Assembly: GCF_022012435.1 (NCBI RefSeq)
Contig: NZ_JAKLUA010000004.1
Coordinates: 513,753 to 577,752 of the forward strand
Direction of reading: 5' to 3'
DNA: 64,000 bases
DNA from: Bradyrhizobium zhengyangense
GTDB lineage: Bacteria; Pseudomonadota; Alphaproteobacteria; Rhizobiales; Xanthobacteraceae
Part shown: positions 9,982 to 17,966 of the stretch, piece by piece
Numbering within the stretch: the first letter of the stretch is position 1
Layout: each line of letters begins with the position of its first letter
The notes under the pieces: generated by a model
Seen by the model: only the letters and a program-made list of their open reading frames with translations
Databases searched by the model: none
What the model was told of the DNA's origin: nothing
Position numbers and translations under genes: made by a program

Positions 9982-10287
9982 CTAGGGAACACCAAGAACC
10001 TCTTGCAGAGTATTGAGAACCTCGGTCACAAAACGCTCGTAGGCGATACGATCACCACCTCTCTCAGAGATCCGTTTGGTCTGCCAAACCAGAAAGGACG
10101 GCAGATACCAAAGCAAGGATACCAAGCGCTTTGGTACCGTCTCTTCATCGCCAATACTGATCATACGCAGGGTTGCGAGGACGGCTTGCCGCCGGACGGC
10201 GTCATAATCACCGTTGCGGACACGATCGAAGAAGCCATTCGTATCCCATTCGGTTTCCAGCTGTTCGACGATCGCACCGATGTCCAT
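9982..10287 (-). CDS. Hypothetical protein, 101 aa
   Basis: An acidic N-terminus (MDIGAIVEQLETEWDTNGFF) is followed by a helical protein with one aromatic, hydrophobic stretch (LVSLLWYLPSFLVW) that could be a short membrane or core helix. I do not recognise the family. The frame is open upstream to 10455, but that extension runs through a palindromic repeat and overlaps the end of the GMC gene, so ATG 10287 is preferred. It follows the GMC oxidoreductase gene on the same strand. Confidence 0.55.
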   Translation of the reverse strand: MDIGAIVEQLETEWDTNGFFDRVRNGDYDAVRRQAVLATLRMISIGDEETVPKRLVSLLWYLPSFLVWQTKRISERGGDRIAYERFVTEVLNTLQEVLGVP

Positions 10288-10324
10288 CGGCTGTCTCCCG
10301 ACTCGCGGAGACTCGCCCTCACCC

Positions 10325-10347
10325 GGATCGCATCTCCGATGCGATCC
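10325..10347. repeat. Short perfect palindrome in a RPE-like element
   Basis: GGATCGCATC, a 3-nt spacer and its exact complement sit in a longer element (about 10313-10383) that begins CTCGCCCTCACCCGG and ends GTGGGGAGAGGCGA, the style of rhizobial intergenic palindromic elements. It lies between the GMC gene stop and the small hypothetical start, and may also act as a transcript-stabilising or terminating hairpin. Confidence 0.65.
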
Positions 10348-10384
10348 GGCCTTTCCCGGCAAGTGGGGAGAGGCGAAGACACCC

Positions 10385-12031
10385 TCACGCCACCGCCGCG
10401 TCCGGAATCCGCGCGGCTTCCATCGGCGCCTTGCCGCGGATGAGGTCCGAGGCACGATCCGCGATCATCATCGTGGCTGCGTTCAAATTCGCCGAAATCA
10501 TGCGCGGCATCACCGAGGCGTCGATGACGCGGAGGCCCTCCAGCCCGTGAACGCGGAGCTGGTCGTCGACCACTGCCCACGTGCTGTCGGCCGGGCCCAT
10601 GCGGCAGGTGCAGCCGGGGTGGAAGGTGGTGGTGCCACGCTCGGTCGCCGCATGCAAAAATTCGTCGTCGGTGTTAACGTTCGGGCCGGGGAAATCCTCG
10701 TAGGCGTAGTAAGGCGAGAGTGGCGCGCTCTTCAAAAGGCGCCGGGCGAGCTTCATGCCGCCGACGATGACGCGGCGGTCGAGCTCGTCGTCGAGATAGT
10801 TGGTCTGGATGATCGGCGGCGCGAACGGATCATTGGAGCGGATGCGGACATAGCCGCGGCTCTCCGGGCGCTGCTGCCAGGAGGCCACCGTCATGCCGGG
10901 CTCGTCTTCGAGCTGGCCCTGCACACCTTCCTTGTAGCTTGCCGGCGTGAAGGTGAGCTGGAGGTCGGATGAGTCAGCGCTCTCGCCGGAGTGCCAGAAG
11001 CAATAGACCATGGTCGGCGACAGCGAGAGCAGGCCCTTGCGCGCCGTCGCCCATTTCAGCGCTTCGATCCAGAGCGAGAAGCCACGACGAAGCTCGTTGA
11101 TGGTCTTGATGTCCTTGACGCGCGCGACCGTGCGTGGGGCGTAATGATCCTGCAGGCCTTCGCCGACCGGCAGCGCGTGGCGCACTTGGATGCCATGGGC
11201 GTTCAGCAGATCGGGCGACCCGATGCCGGAGAGCTGCAGGAGCTGCGGCGAATTATAGGTGCCGCCGGAGAGGATCACTTCCTTGTTGGCACGCACCTCC
11301 ACCGGCGTGCCGCCGCGGCCGCCCCTGGTGTAGCGCACGCCGACGGCGCGCTTGCCTTCGAAGATGATCTCGGTCGCATGCGCATGGGTGTGCACATGCA
11401 CGTTGGGCCGCTTCATCGCGGGCTTGAGGAACGCGGTCGAGCCTGACACGCGCAGGCCCTTGTCGATGGTGCGCTGGCAGTAGGAGACGCCTTCCTGCTT
11501 GGCGCCGTTATAGTCGGGGTTGCGGGGAATGCCGAGCGAGACCGCGCCTTCCATGAAGGCTTCGCAAAGCGGATCGCGCCAGTCCATGGTGGTGACGGTG
11601 AGATTGCCGTCGCGCCCGCGAAAATTGTTGTCGCCCTCGCCGACCCGCTTCTCCAGGCGCTTGAAGTAGGGCAGCACGTCGGCATAGCCCCAGCCGCGAT
11701 TGCCCATCTGCGCCCAGGTGTCGAAATCCATGCGCTGGCCGCGGTTGTAGATGTGGCCGTTGATCGAGGACGAGCCGCCCAGCGTCTTGCCGCGCGGCGC
11801 GTAGATGCTGCGCCCGCCGGTGTAGGGCCCGACCTCCTGCTGGTAGGCCCAGTTGATGCTCTTCATGTGGAAGGTCTTGATGAAACCCGCCGGCAGATGG
11901 ATGTAGGGGTGCCAGTCGTTCGGGCCCGCCTCGAGCACGCAGACGCTGATATCAGGATCTTCGCTGAGCCTGGAGGTAAGGATGCAACCGGCCGAGCCCG
12001 CGCCGATGATCACGTAGTCAAATCTATCCAT
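10385..12031 (-). CDS. GMC family FAD oxidoreductase (choline dehydrogenase-like)
   Basis: A flavoenzyme of 548 residues that oxidises an alcohol to an aldehyde. The FAD Rossmann motif is at the start (YVIIGAGSAGCILTSRLSE), followed by GMC signature 1 (GKTLGGSSSINGHIYNRG). The catalytic His is in FHPGCTCRMGPADS and its partner Asn in MISANLNAATMMIAD. It lacks a signal peptide. It resembles BetA and alcohol dehydrogenase AlkJ in length and order, but no betaine aldehyde dehydrogenase or choline transporter is nearby, so choline as substrate is not supported by context. The GNAT gene ends 16 bp upstream, suggesting one transcript. Confidence 0.9.
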   Translation of the reverse strand: MDRFDYVIIGAGSAGCILTSRLSEDPDISVCVLEAGPNDWHPYIHLPAGFIKTFHMKSINWAYQQEVGPYTGGRSIYAPRGKTLGGSSSINGHIYNRGQRMDFDTWAQMGNRGWGYADVLPYFKRLEKRVGEGDNNFRGRDGNLTVTTMDWRDPLCEAFMEGAVSLGIPRNPDYNGAKQEGVSYCQRTIDKGLRVSGSTAFLKPAMKRPNVHVHTHAHATEIIFEGKRAVGVRYTRGGRGGTPVEVRANKEVILSGGTYNSPQLLQLSGIGSPDLLNAHGIQVRHALPVGEGLQDHYAPRTVARVKDIKTINELRRGFSLWIEALKWATARKGLLSLSPTMVYCFWHSGESADSSDLQLTFTPASYKEGVQGQLEDEPGMTVASWQQRPESRGYVRIRSNDPFAPPIIQTNYLDDELDRRVIVGGMKLARRLLKSAPLSPYYAYEDFPGPNVNTDDEFLHAATERGTTTFHPGCTCRMGPADSTWAVVDDQLRVHGLEGLRVIDASVMPRMISANLNAATMMIADRASDLIRGKAPMEAARIPDAAVA

Positions 12032-12047
12032 GGTGCCCCGGCCGCCC

Positions 12048-12641
12048 CTAGCGCGGCTTTTCGTTGAGTTGGTAGTTGAGATGCGCCTTCACCGTCGGCC
12101 ATTCTGCCGCCGTGATGCTGTACACGACGGTGTCGCGCAGCGTGCCGTTCGGCGCGACTTGATGGCTGCGCAAGATGCCGTCCTGCTTGGCGCCGAGACG
12201 CTCGATGGCGCGGCGGCTCTGGTGGTTGAAGAAATGCGTGCGGAATTCGACCGCAATGCAGTTCAGCGTCTCGAAGGCGTGCTGGAGCAGGAGCAGCTTG
12301 CACTGGGTGTTGAGTGGGCCGCGCTGCGCGCTCTTGCCATACCAGGTCGAGCCGATCTCGACGCGACGGTTGTTGGCATCGATGTTCATGTAGGTCGTCA
12401 TGCCGACGATGTTGCCGCCGGCATCGAACACCGTGAACGGCAGCATCGAGCCTGCGGCCTGAAGGCCGAGGCGGCGGTCGATCTCCTTGCCCATGTTCTC
12501 AGGCAACGGGATCGCGGTGTACCAGAGCTTCGACAGCTCGCCGTCCTTCACGGCCTCCGTCAGTGCCGGAAGATGTTCTTTCGCCAGCGGCTCCAGACGG
12601 GCGTGCTGTCCACGCAGGGTGATGGGATCAGGCCAGGGCAT
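12048..12641 (-). CDS. GNAT family N-acetyltransferase (RimJ/RimL type)
   Basis: An acetyltransferase of 197 residues resembling the RimJ/RimL branch. It has an N-terminal LEPLAKEHLPALTEAV region, a middle strand GMTTYMNIDANNRRVEIGSTW and FFNHQSRRAIERLGAKQDGI, which is the usual acetyl-CoA-side Asn and helix of this branch. Such enzymes acetylate amino groups of proteins or small molecules; the target is unknown. It lies directly upstream of the GMC oxidoreductase on the same strand, and a palindromic repeat separates it from the SMP-30 gene. Confidence 0.85.
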   Translation of the reverse strand: MPWPDPITLRGQHARLEPLAKEHLPALTEAVKDGELSKLWYTAIPLPENMGKEIDRRLGLQAAGSMLPFTVFDAGGNIVGMTTYMNIDANNRRVEIGSTWYGKSAQRGPLNTQCKLLLLQHAFETLNCIAVEFRTHFFNHQSRRAIERLGAKQDGILRSHQVAPNGTLRDTVVYSITAAEWPTVKAHLNYQLNEKPR

Positions 12642-12658
12642 TTGAGAGACTCTCCGTT

Positions 12659-12737
12659 GTCATTGCGAGCGCAGCGAAGCAATCCAGATTGTCACCGCGG
12701 ACGCATTCCTGGATTGCTTCGCTGCGCTCGCAATGAC
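12659..12737. repeat. Interspersed palindromic repeat, GTCATTGCGAGCGCAGCGAAG type (copy 1)
   Basis: Arms of about 29 bp (starting GTCATTGCGAGCGCAGCGAA, ending with the complement) surround a ~21-nt core. A second, more diverged member is at 43665-43779. It lies between the SMP-30 stop and the GNAT start. Confidence 0.85.
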
Positions 12738-12752
12738 GGTCACTAGCACCGT

Positions 12753-13679
12753 TTACTTGTTTAGGAAATTGAGGGGCAAACCGCCGCGCGGCCAGTCCAT
12801 GGCGATCAGCTCGCCCTTGCCGGACAGCGTGACATAGGCGGTCTTCAGCTCGGGGCCGCCGAAGGCGATGTTGGTGGTGACGCGGTCGCCGGTCGGGACC
12901 TGCTCGACCAGGGTCCCATCGGGCGCGATCACCGAGATGCACCCCGAAACCAGGGTGGCGACACAGACATTGCCATTCGCCTCCACCGCGAGCGAGTCGA
13001 ACATCTGGTAGCCGCCAAGGCCGCAGATCGGCTTGCCGCGCTCGCCGCGATAGATCACCTCGCGCGGCTTCAGCATGCCGGGCGCCGAGAGCTCATAGGC
13101 CCAGAGCCGGGCCGTCGGCGTCTCCGCGATGTAGACGGTGTTCTCGTCCGGCGACAGGCCGATGCCGTTGGCCGGCAGCACGCCGTGCACGACTTCGACG
13201 ATCTCCTTCATGCCGGGCTTGAGATAATACATGCCGCCGACATCCATCTCGCGGGGACGGCGCTTGCCGAGATCGGAGAACCAGAGGCCGCCGTGCTTGT
13301 CGAATACAAGATCGTTCGGCCCGCGCAGATCGTGCTCGCCGCATTTGGTGACGACGGTCTCGATCTTGCCCGTTTGCAGATCGACGCGCTGGATCGAGCC
13401 ACCGAGATAATCCTCGGGCTGCGGCCCCGGCATGATCATCTTGCCGGTCGGAATCCAGGAGAAGCCGCCATTGTTGCAGACGTAGATCTTGCCGTCGGGG
13501 CCGAGCGCGGCGCCGTTCGGGCCGCCGGGGACCTTCGCGACGATCTCCTTGCGGCCATCGGGATAGACGCGGGTCAGACGCTGGCCACGGATTTCCACCA
13601 ACACGACCGAACCATCCGGCATCACCACGGGGCCTTCGGGAAATTCGAGGTCGGTGGCGAGAACGCGGATGTTGGACAT
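12753..13679 (-). CDS. SMP-30/gluconolactonase family protein
   Basis: A six-bladed propeller lactonase-like protein of 308 residues, probably hydrolysing a sugar or hydroxy-acid lactone. The metal-site residues of the family are visible in order: Glu in LEFPEGPV, Asn in GGPNGAALGPDG, Asn in PANGIGLSPDE and Asp in MFDSLAVEANG. There is no signal peptide. ATG 13679 follows GGGAGGTCCC at the right spacing, so the 35 codons that are open upstream are not used. It follows the AraC/GyrI regulator gene on the same strand, with a perfect 21-bp palindrome in between. Substrate unknown. Confidence 0.88.
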   Translation of the reverse strand: MSNIRVLATDLEFPEGPVVMPDGSVVLVEIRGQRLTRVYPDGRKEIVAKVPGGPNGAALGPDGKIYVCNNGGFSWIPTGKMIMPGPQPEDYLGGSIQRVDLQTGKIETVVTKCGEHDLRGPNDLVFDKHGGLWFSDLGKRRPREMDVGGMYYLKPGMKEIVEVVHGVLPANGIGLSPDENTVYIAETPTARLWAYELSAPGMLKPREVIYRGERGKPICGLGGYQMFDSLAVEANGNVCVATLVSGCISVIAPDGTLVEQVPTGDRVTTNIAFGGPELKTAYVTLSGKGELIAMDWPRGGLPLNFLNK

Positions 13680-13734
13680 GGTGGGACCTCCCGGCAGCTT
13701 GTTATGGCTTGCTCGGGATGTCCGGCACGGGCCC

Positions 13735-13755
13735 CGCTGGCAAGTTTTGCCAGCG
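13735..13755. promoter_or_regulatory. Perfect 21-bp palindrome upstream of the SMP-30 gene
   Basis: CGCTGGCAA, a 3-nt centre and TTGCCAGCG form a perfect inverted repeat 56 bp upstream of the SMP-30 ATG, within the 136-bp gap after the AraC-type gene. No T-run follows on either strand, so an operator is more likely than a terminator. Which regulator would bind is unknown. Confidence 0.45.
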
Positions 13756-13815
13756 GTTATGACAAAGTAGGTCCCCCTTGCCAAGCAAGCGGGATGGTAT
13801 GCCAGCGTTGCAGCG

Positions 13816-14673
13816 TTACTCCTTCACCGGCACCCAAATCTCGAAGCCGCCATTGCCGGTGACGGGATCGAACTTCTCGTCATAGCGCTCGAAATTCGGG
13901 GCGTCCGCGGCCTTGTAGCTAGATGCCGGCAGCCATTGATTCCAGATCGCGTTGACGGTGCGACGGATCGAGGCGACGTGGTCGCTGTGGGTGAACACCG
14001 CATAGCGCTGCTCGGGTATGCGGATGCGGCCGAAGCCGCGTGGCAGATCGGAAAAATCGCGAACCTCGACGCCGGCGATGTAATCGAAGTTGCCGGAATC
14101 GTCGCCGTTGCAGCAGACGCCGTAGGCGACTCGATTTTTCTCTTCATTTTTCCCTTGGCCGACGCGCTCGGGAATGTCGGCGACCTGCTGGTGGAAGCGC
14201 GCCCACATGCCGGGGATGATGGCGCCATTGTCGCAGGAGATGCGCTCGGCAATGCCGGCCACGAGGAAGGCCTTGGCGGTTTCGAAACGCGGAGCTTTGA
14301 GATTGCTTGAGATCGTGGAGTCCATGAGGATCGGCTCCTGAAGCCTGAGCTGGTGGGTGCACGTCGCCGCTCGCACCGTTTCGGGCGTGGTGCCGAACTG
14401 GTCGCGGAACGCGCGGGTGAATGCTTCGTGCGAGCCGTAGTCTGCCTCCAGCGCGACGCTGAGAATGTCCGGCGCGCCCTTCGCGAGACTGCGCGCCGCC
14501 TCACTCAGCCGCCGCGCGCGCACGTAGCGCATCACCGGGAAGCCGGTGGCTGCGGCAAACGCGCGCACCATGTGGAACCGCGACACGCCGCCGATCGCAG
14601 CGATCTCGTCGAGCGTCATCGGCTCGGCCAGATGGCTTTCGATGTACCAGAGCGCGCGCTGGGCTGGGTTCAC
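13816..14673 (-). CDS. AraC family regulator with GyrI-like effector domain
   Basis: A DNA-binding regulator of 285 residues in the order HTH then effector. Residues 1-105 hold the two AraC helix-turn-helix motifs (MTLDEIAAIGGVSRFHMVRAF and YGSHEAFTRAFRDQFGTTP). Residues 115-285 form a GyrI-like/SOUL-related small-molecule binding domain ending in GGFEIWVPVKE. This layout is that of the Rob/SoxS-like SbmC fusions that sense hydrophobic or cationic compounds. It is the first gene of a minus-strand run (SMP-30, GNAT, GMC) and might regulate it; that link is inference. Confidence 0.88.
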   Translation of the reverse strand: MNPAQRALWYIESHLAEPMTLDEIAAIGGVSRFHMVRAFAAATGFPVMRYVRARRLSEAARSLAKGAPDILSVALEADYGSHEAFTRAFRDQFGTTPETVRAATCTHQLRLQEPILMDSTISSNLKAPRFETAKAFLVAGIAERISCDNGAIIPGMWARFHQQVADIPERVGQGKNEEKNRVAYGVCCNGDDSGNFDYIAGVEVRDFSDLPRGFGRIRIPEQRYAVFTHSDHVASIRRTVNAIWNQWLPASSYKAADAPNFERYDEKFDPVTGNGGFEIWVPVKE

Positions 14674-14767
14674 GGGTTAAGGCTCTCGTTCGAAGCGGGG
14701 GGATGATGCGTCTTCGCCCCGCGCCTTGCTTGATCAGGATTGCGGTCGGGCCGCAGGCGCTGAACTC

Positions 14768-14881
14768 GTAGGGTGGATTAGCCGAAGGCGTAATCCACCA
14801 CTTCTGTCTCCTCGGAAACGATAGAGGTGGGTTACGCCGGGCAGATGCGCTTTGTGCATCTGCTCAGCTAACCCACCCTAC
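14768..14881. repeat. Interspersed palindromic repeat, GTAGGGTGGATTAGC type
   Basis: The element begins GTAGGGTGGATTAGC and ends GCTAACCCACCCTAC, with inner GTAATCCACC and GGTGGGTTACG segments that pair. It matches the style of the second half of 9777-9972. It fills most of the gap between the AraC regulator and the next small gene. Confidence 0.8.
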
Positions 14882-14886
14882 GGCAC

Positions 14887-15237
14887 CTACTTCGCATCCT
14901 TCGGCGGCGGCGCATCCTGCTTCTTCTTCAGATCCTCCGCCTGCCTTGCCTGCGCGGCCTGGAGATCGCCGATGGTTTTCTGCAAGCCGGCGAGCGTCAC
15001 CTTCAGCGCATCGATCTGCCTGATGGCGGCATCCAGCTTCTGCTGATGATCGAGATTGAGCTTGGTGATGGTCTTCTGCAGGAAATCGACATTGCTCTGC
15101 AGACAGCTGGTTCGCCGCTCCATGGTCTTCTCGACGGTGCAGATCTCGATGCCGGGAACGTCCTGCGCCGCGACCTGCGTGTGCGCGACGAGCGGTAACA
15201 CGACGAAAGAGACGGCAGCGATCCGGCGCAACATCAA
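14887..15237 (-). CDS. Small exported coiled-coil protein, hypothetical
   Basis: A protein of 116 residues with a Sec signal ending near VAAQD. The mature N-terminus has two Cys (EICTVEKTMERRTSCLQ) that could form a disulfide. A heptad-like helix rich in Gln, Leu, Lys and Asp follows (about residues 45-100), and then a Lys/Pro tail. It is probably periplasmic. No family recognised. The second ATG, one codon later, could also be used. Confidence 0.65.
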   Translation of the reverse strand: MMLRRIAAVSFVVLPLVAHTQVAAQDVPGIEICTVEKTMERRTSCLQSNVDFLQKTITKLNLDHQQKLDAAIRQIDALKVTLAGLQKTIGDLQAAQARQAEDLKKKQDAPPPKDAK

Positions 15238-15420
15238 GGTTCCTCATTAAAATCGATCACGGCAATGTGCGCCGATTGCGCAGAGCCGCGTGAGGCTACC
15301 ACACTCGCACCGCATTCTCGCGTTGAGCTTGGCGTGTTCCCTTTGGACAGGGGAGCACTAAACCGCGCGCGGAAGAAGTGGGCGCTCTTTCCGCGGCTTT
15401 GATTAGGGGAGATTTTTGGA

Positions 15421-15645
15421 ATGGCAACGCGCGATAGACGTCTGGCGGAATTCGATGGCACCGGAGAACCGCCACCTGGCGTGCCCGTCGAAGTGCTGTG
15501 TGAGGACCACAGCGGAACGTATCAGTTGCCCTTTGCCTGCCGCTACGTCGAGGGACGCTGGCAGAACCACGCGGCCGGCGTTCCGGTAGAGGCCACCGTC
15601 ATCGGCTGGCGCGTGCCGCGCGTGAAGCATTCCGGCGCGGCCTGA
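15421..15645 (+). CDS. Small hypothetical protein, 74 aa
   Basis: A short soluble protein with a compact, Trp-containing core (YQLPFACRYVEGRWQN, VIGWRVP) that looks like a small beta fold. AGGGGAG precedes ATG 15421. No family recognised. It diverges from the coiled-coil gene. I take it as real because it has a good ribosome site and nothing is coded opposite. Confidence 0.55.
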   Translation: MATRDRRLAEFDGTGEPPPGVPVEVLCEDHSGTYQLPFACRYVEGRWQNHAAGVPVEATVIGWRVPRVKHSGAA

Positions 15646-15923
15646 CGGCGCGCGTGTCTCAAAATGCAACGGGGCCGCGCTCTGCCTTAACGAACGGAAC
15701 GCGGCCCGAACGAATCACGTCCGAATCAGCCCGATAGCTTCGTACGCTGCTGTTCACGGCTAGATGTCGACATGGTTGCGCCGGCACGCACAATATCTGC
15801 GCAGCGCGCAAGATCGCGCTGCCGATGACCGGCTTCAAAAGTTAATATTCGCAAAGAGATAGAGGCAGGTGCGGGCGCTGGCCGCGTCCGCTCCGGAAAC
15901 AGGCAAGGCCTGACGGCGCCTGC

Positions 15924-16580
15924 CTAATATTCGACCTCGAGCTCCTCGATCTCGGCCGGCTCGTCCTTGGCGGCCGCGATCCATTCCTTCATCTCGGGCA
16001 TGCCCATGATGGTGTCGGCATAGGTCTTCAGAAGCGGGTCGAGCTTGACGTCGTAGGTGACGAAGCGCGTCACCACGGGAGCGTACATCGCATCGGCCAT
16101 GGTGCGCTTGTCGCCGAACAGGAACGGGCCGCCCGACTTCTCCAGGCAATCGCGCCAGATGAACCAGACCCGGTCGATGTCGGCCTGTGCGCGCGACCAG
16201 ATCTTGAAACCGGGGAAGTGCCCCTTCAGGTTCACCGGCAGCGAGGCGCGCAGCGTGGTGAAGCCGGAATGGATTTCGCCTGAGATCGAGCGGCAATGCG
16301 CACGCTGGACGCGATCATCAGGCAGCAGCCCGGCTGACGGCATCACCTCGTTGAGATATTCGGCGATGGCGAGCGTATCCCAGACCGTCGCGCCCTCGTG
16401 CCGCAGGCAGGGCACTAGGATCGAGGACGACAGCAAGAGGATTTCGGCGCGCGCCGACGCGTCATCAGGCGCGGTGATGATCTCCTCGAAATCGAGCCCG
16501 GAGAACTTCGCCAGCAGCCAGCCACGCAGCGACCAGGACGAGTAGTTCTTGCTGCTGATGGTCAGTGTCGCCTTCGCCAT
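15924..16580 (-). CDS. Glutathione S-transferase family protein
   Basis: A cytoplasmic protein of 218 residues with GST layout. The N-terminal thioredoxin fold starts TLTISSKNYSSWSLRGWLL, with Ser/Tyr candidates for glutathione activation. It includes ILVPCLRHEGATVWDTLAIAEYL, in which the cis-Pro and the glutathione-contacting acidic site are recognisable. A helical C-terminal domain follows. The NYSSWS[LM]R start is typical of a bacterial GST subgroup of unknown substrate. It diverges from the PHB depolymerase gene. Confidence 0.88.
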   Translation of the reverse strand: MAKATLTISSKNYSSWSLRGWLLAKFSGLDFEEIITAPDDASARAEILLLSSSILVPCLRHEGATVWDTLAIAEYLNEVMPSAGLLPDDRVQRAHCRSISGEIHSGFTTLRASLPVNLKGHFPGFKIWSRAQADIDRVWFIWRDCLEKSGGPFLFGDKRTMADAMYAPVVTRFVTYDVKLDPLLKTYADTIMGMPEMKEWIAAAKDEPAEIEELEVEY

Positions 16581-16701
16581 AGGGCCCTTCCCTCACGTTT
16601 CCGACCAAGTGCGCAGCAAGCGACGTGCCAATTCCAAGGACGGGCCGCTCTCGTCTGGCTCCGATATTGCATGGCGGCAGCGGATAGGCGGGCGCTTAAG
16701 T

Positions 16702-17925
16702 ATGATGTCGATGTATTATCAGGCTTTTCAGAACCAGATGGATTTGACGGCACCGTTGCGGGCGGGCGCCTCCTCCGCGCTCAAATTCCTCCATCTGGTA
16801 CCGCAGGGCATGTCGGACCAGGTGGTCGGCCGGCTCTCCGCGGCGCTGGAGCTGATCTCGCGCTCCACCCTCACCTATGACCGCCCGGCTTACGGCATCA
16901 ACAGTGTCACGATGGGCAATCGCGAGGTCGGCGTGACCGAGGAGATCGCCTACGCCACGCCGTTCGGCTCGCTGCTGCATTTCAAGAAGGACGGCGTGAG
17001 CGAGCAGCCGCGCATGCTGCTGGTGGCGCCGATGTCCGGCCATTTCGCCACGCTCTTGCGCGGCACGGTGAAGACGCTGCTGCAGGACCACGATGTCTAT
17101 ATCACCGATTGGCACAATCCGCGCGACATCCCGCGCAGCGAGGGTCGTTTCGGGCTCGACGACTACACCGAGCATCTGATCGACTTCCTGGGGCAGCTCG
17201 GCCCGCGGCCGCACATGGTGGCGATCTGTCAGCCGTCGGTCTCGGCGCTCGCGGCCGCGGCGATCATGTGCGAGGGCAACCATCCCTCGCGCCCCGCGAC
17301 GCTGACGCTGATGGCGGGGCCGATCGACACGCGGATCCAGCCGACCAAGGTCAACGAGTTCGCCAAGAGCAAGCCGATCGAATGGTTCGAGCGCAACTTG
17401 ATCAACTACGTGCCGGTGCAGTGCCGCGGTGCGTTCCGCAAAGTCTATCCCGGCTTCGTGCAGCTCACGGCCTTCGTCTCGATGAATCTCGAGCGACACA
17501 TCAAGCAGCACATGGATCTCGCCAACCACATTGCCAAGGGCGAGAAGGAGAAGGCTGCGACCATCAAGACCTTCTACGACGAATATTTCGCGGTGATGGA
17601 TCTGCCGGCCGAATTCTACATCGAGACCGTGCGCGACGTATTCCAGGAGCACCTGCTGCCACTGGGCAAGCTGATGCATCGCGGCCGCCCCGTCGACACC
17701 AGGGCCGTCAGCCGCATGGGTCTGATGACGGTCGAGGGCGAGAGGGACGACATCTGCTCGATCGGCCAGACGCTTGCCGCGCAAGACCTCTGCACCGGCG
17801 TGCGCGCCTATCGCCGCGTCCACCACATGCAGGCCGGCGTCGGCCATTACGGCGTATTCTCCGGCAAGCGCTGGAACAACGAGATCTATCCGCTGCTGCG
17901 GGATTTCGTGCACGTGAATGCGTGA
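16702..17925 (+). CDS. phaZ: Intracellular polyhydroxyalkanoate depolymerase
   Basis: An alpha/beta-hydrolase of 407 residues that mobilises stored polyhydroxybutyrate by cleaving it to hydroxybutyrate oligomers. The nucleophile sits in HMVAICQPSVSAL as Cys176, the Cys variant of the lipase box known from intracellular PhaZ1 enzymes, not the Ser of secreted depolymerases. Asp in MTVEGERDDICS and His in HHMQAGVGHYGVFSG complete the triad candidates. No signal peptide, consistent with action on cytoplasmic granules. The frame is open upstream into the divergent GST start, but MMSMYYQAFQNQMD is the usual PhaZ beginning. No PHA synthase or phasin is nearby. Confidence 0.92.
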   Translation: MMSMYYQAFQNQMDLTAPLRAGASSALKFLHLVPQGMSDQVVGRLSAALELISRSTLTYDRPAYGINSVTMGNREVGVTEEIAYATPFGSLLHFKKDGVSEQPRMLLVAPMSGHFATLLRGTVKTLLQDHDVYITDWHNPRDIPRSEGRFGLDDYTEHLIDFLGQLGPRPHMVAICQPSVSALAAAAIMCEGNHPSRPATLTLMAGPIDTRIQPTKVNEFAKSKPIEWFERNLINYVPVQCRGAFRKVYPGFVQLTAFVSMNLERHIKQHMDLANHIAKGEKEKAATIKTFYDEYFAVMDLPAEFYIETVRDVFQEHLLPLGKLMHRGRPVDTRAVSRMGLMTVEGERDDICSIGQTLAAQDLCTGVRAYRRVHHMQAGVGHYGVFSGKRWNNEIYPLLRDFVHVNA

Positions 17926-17966
17926 GGCGCCTGGCCGCGCTACCGGCTCGCCGACAAATGCGCTGA

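Noticed and set aside
15672..15707. GGGCCGCG and CGCGGCCC around a 20-nt loop after the small gene at 15421.
   Set aside because: The loop is long, there is no T-run and CG-rich 8-mers pair easily here; it may be a weak terminator but is not supported enough to list.
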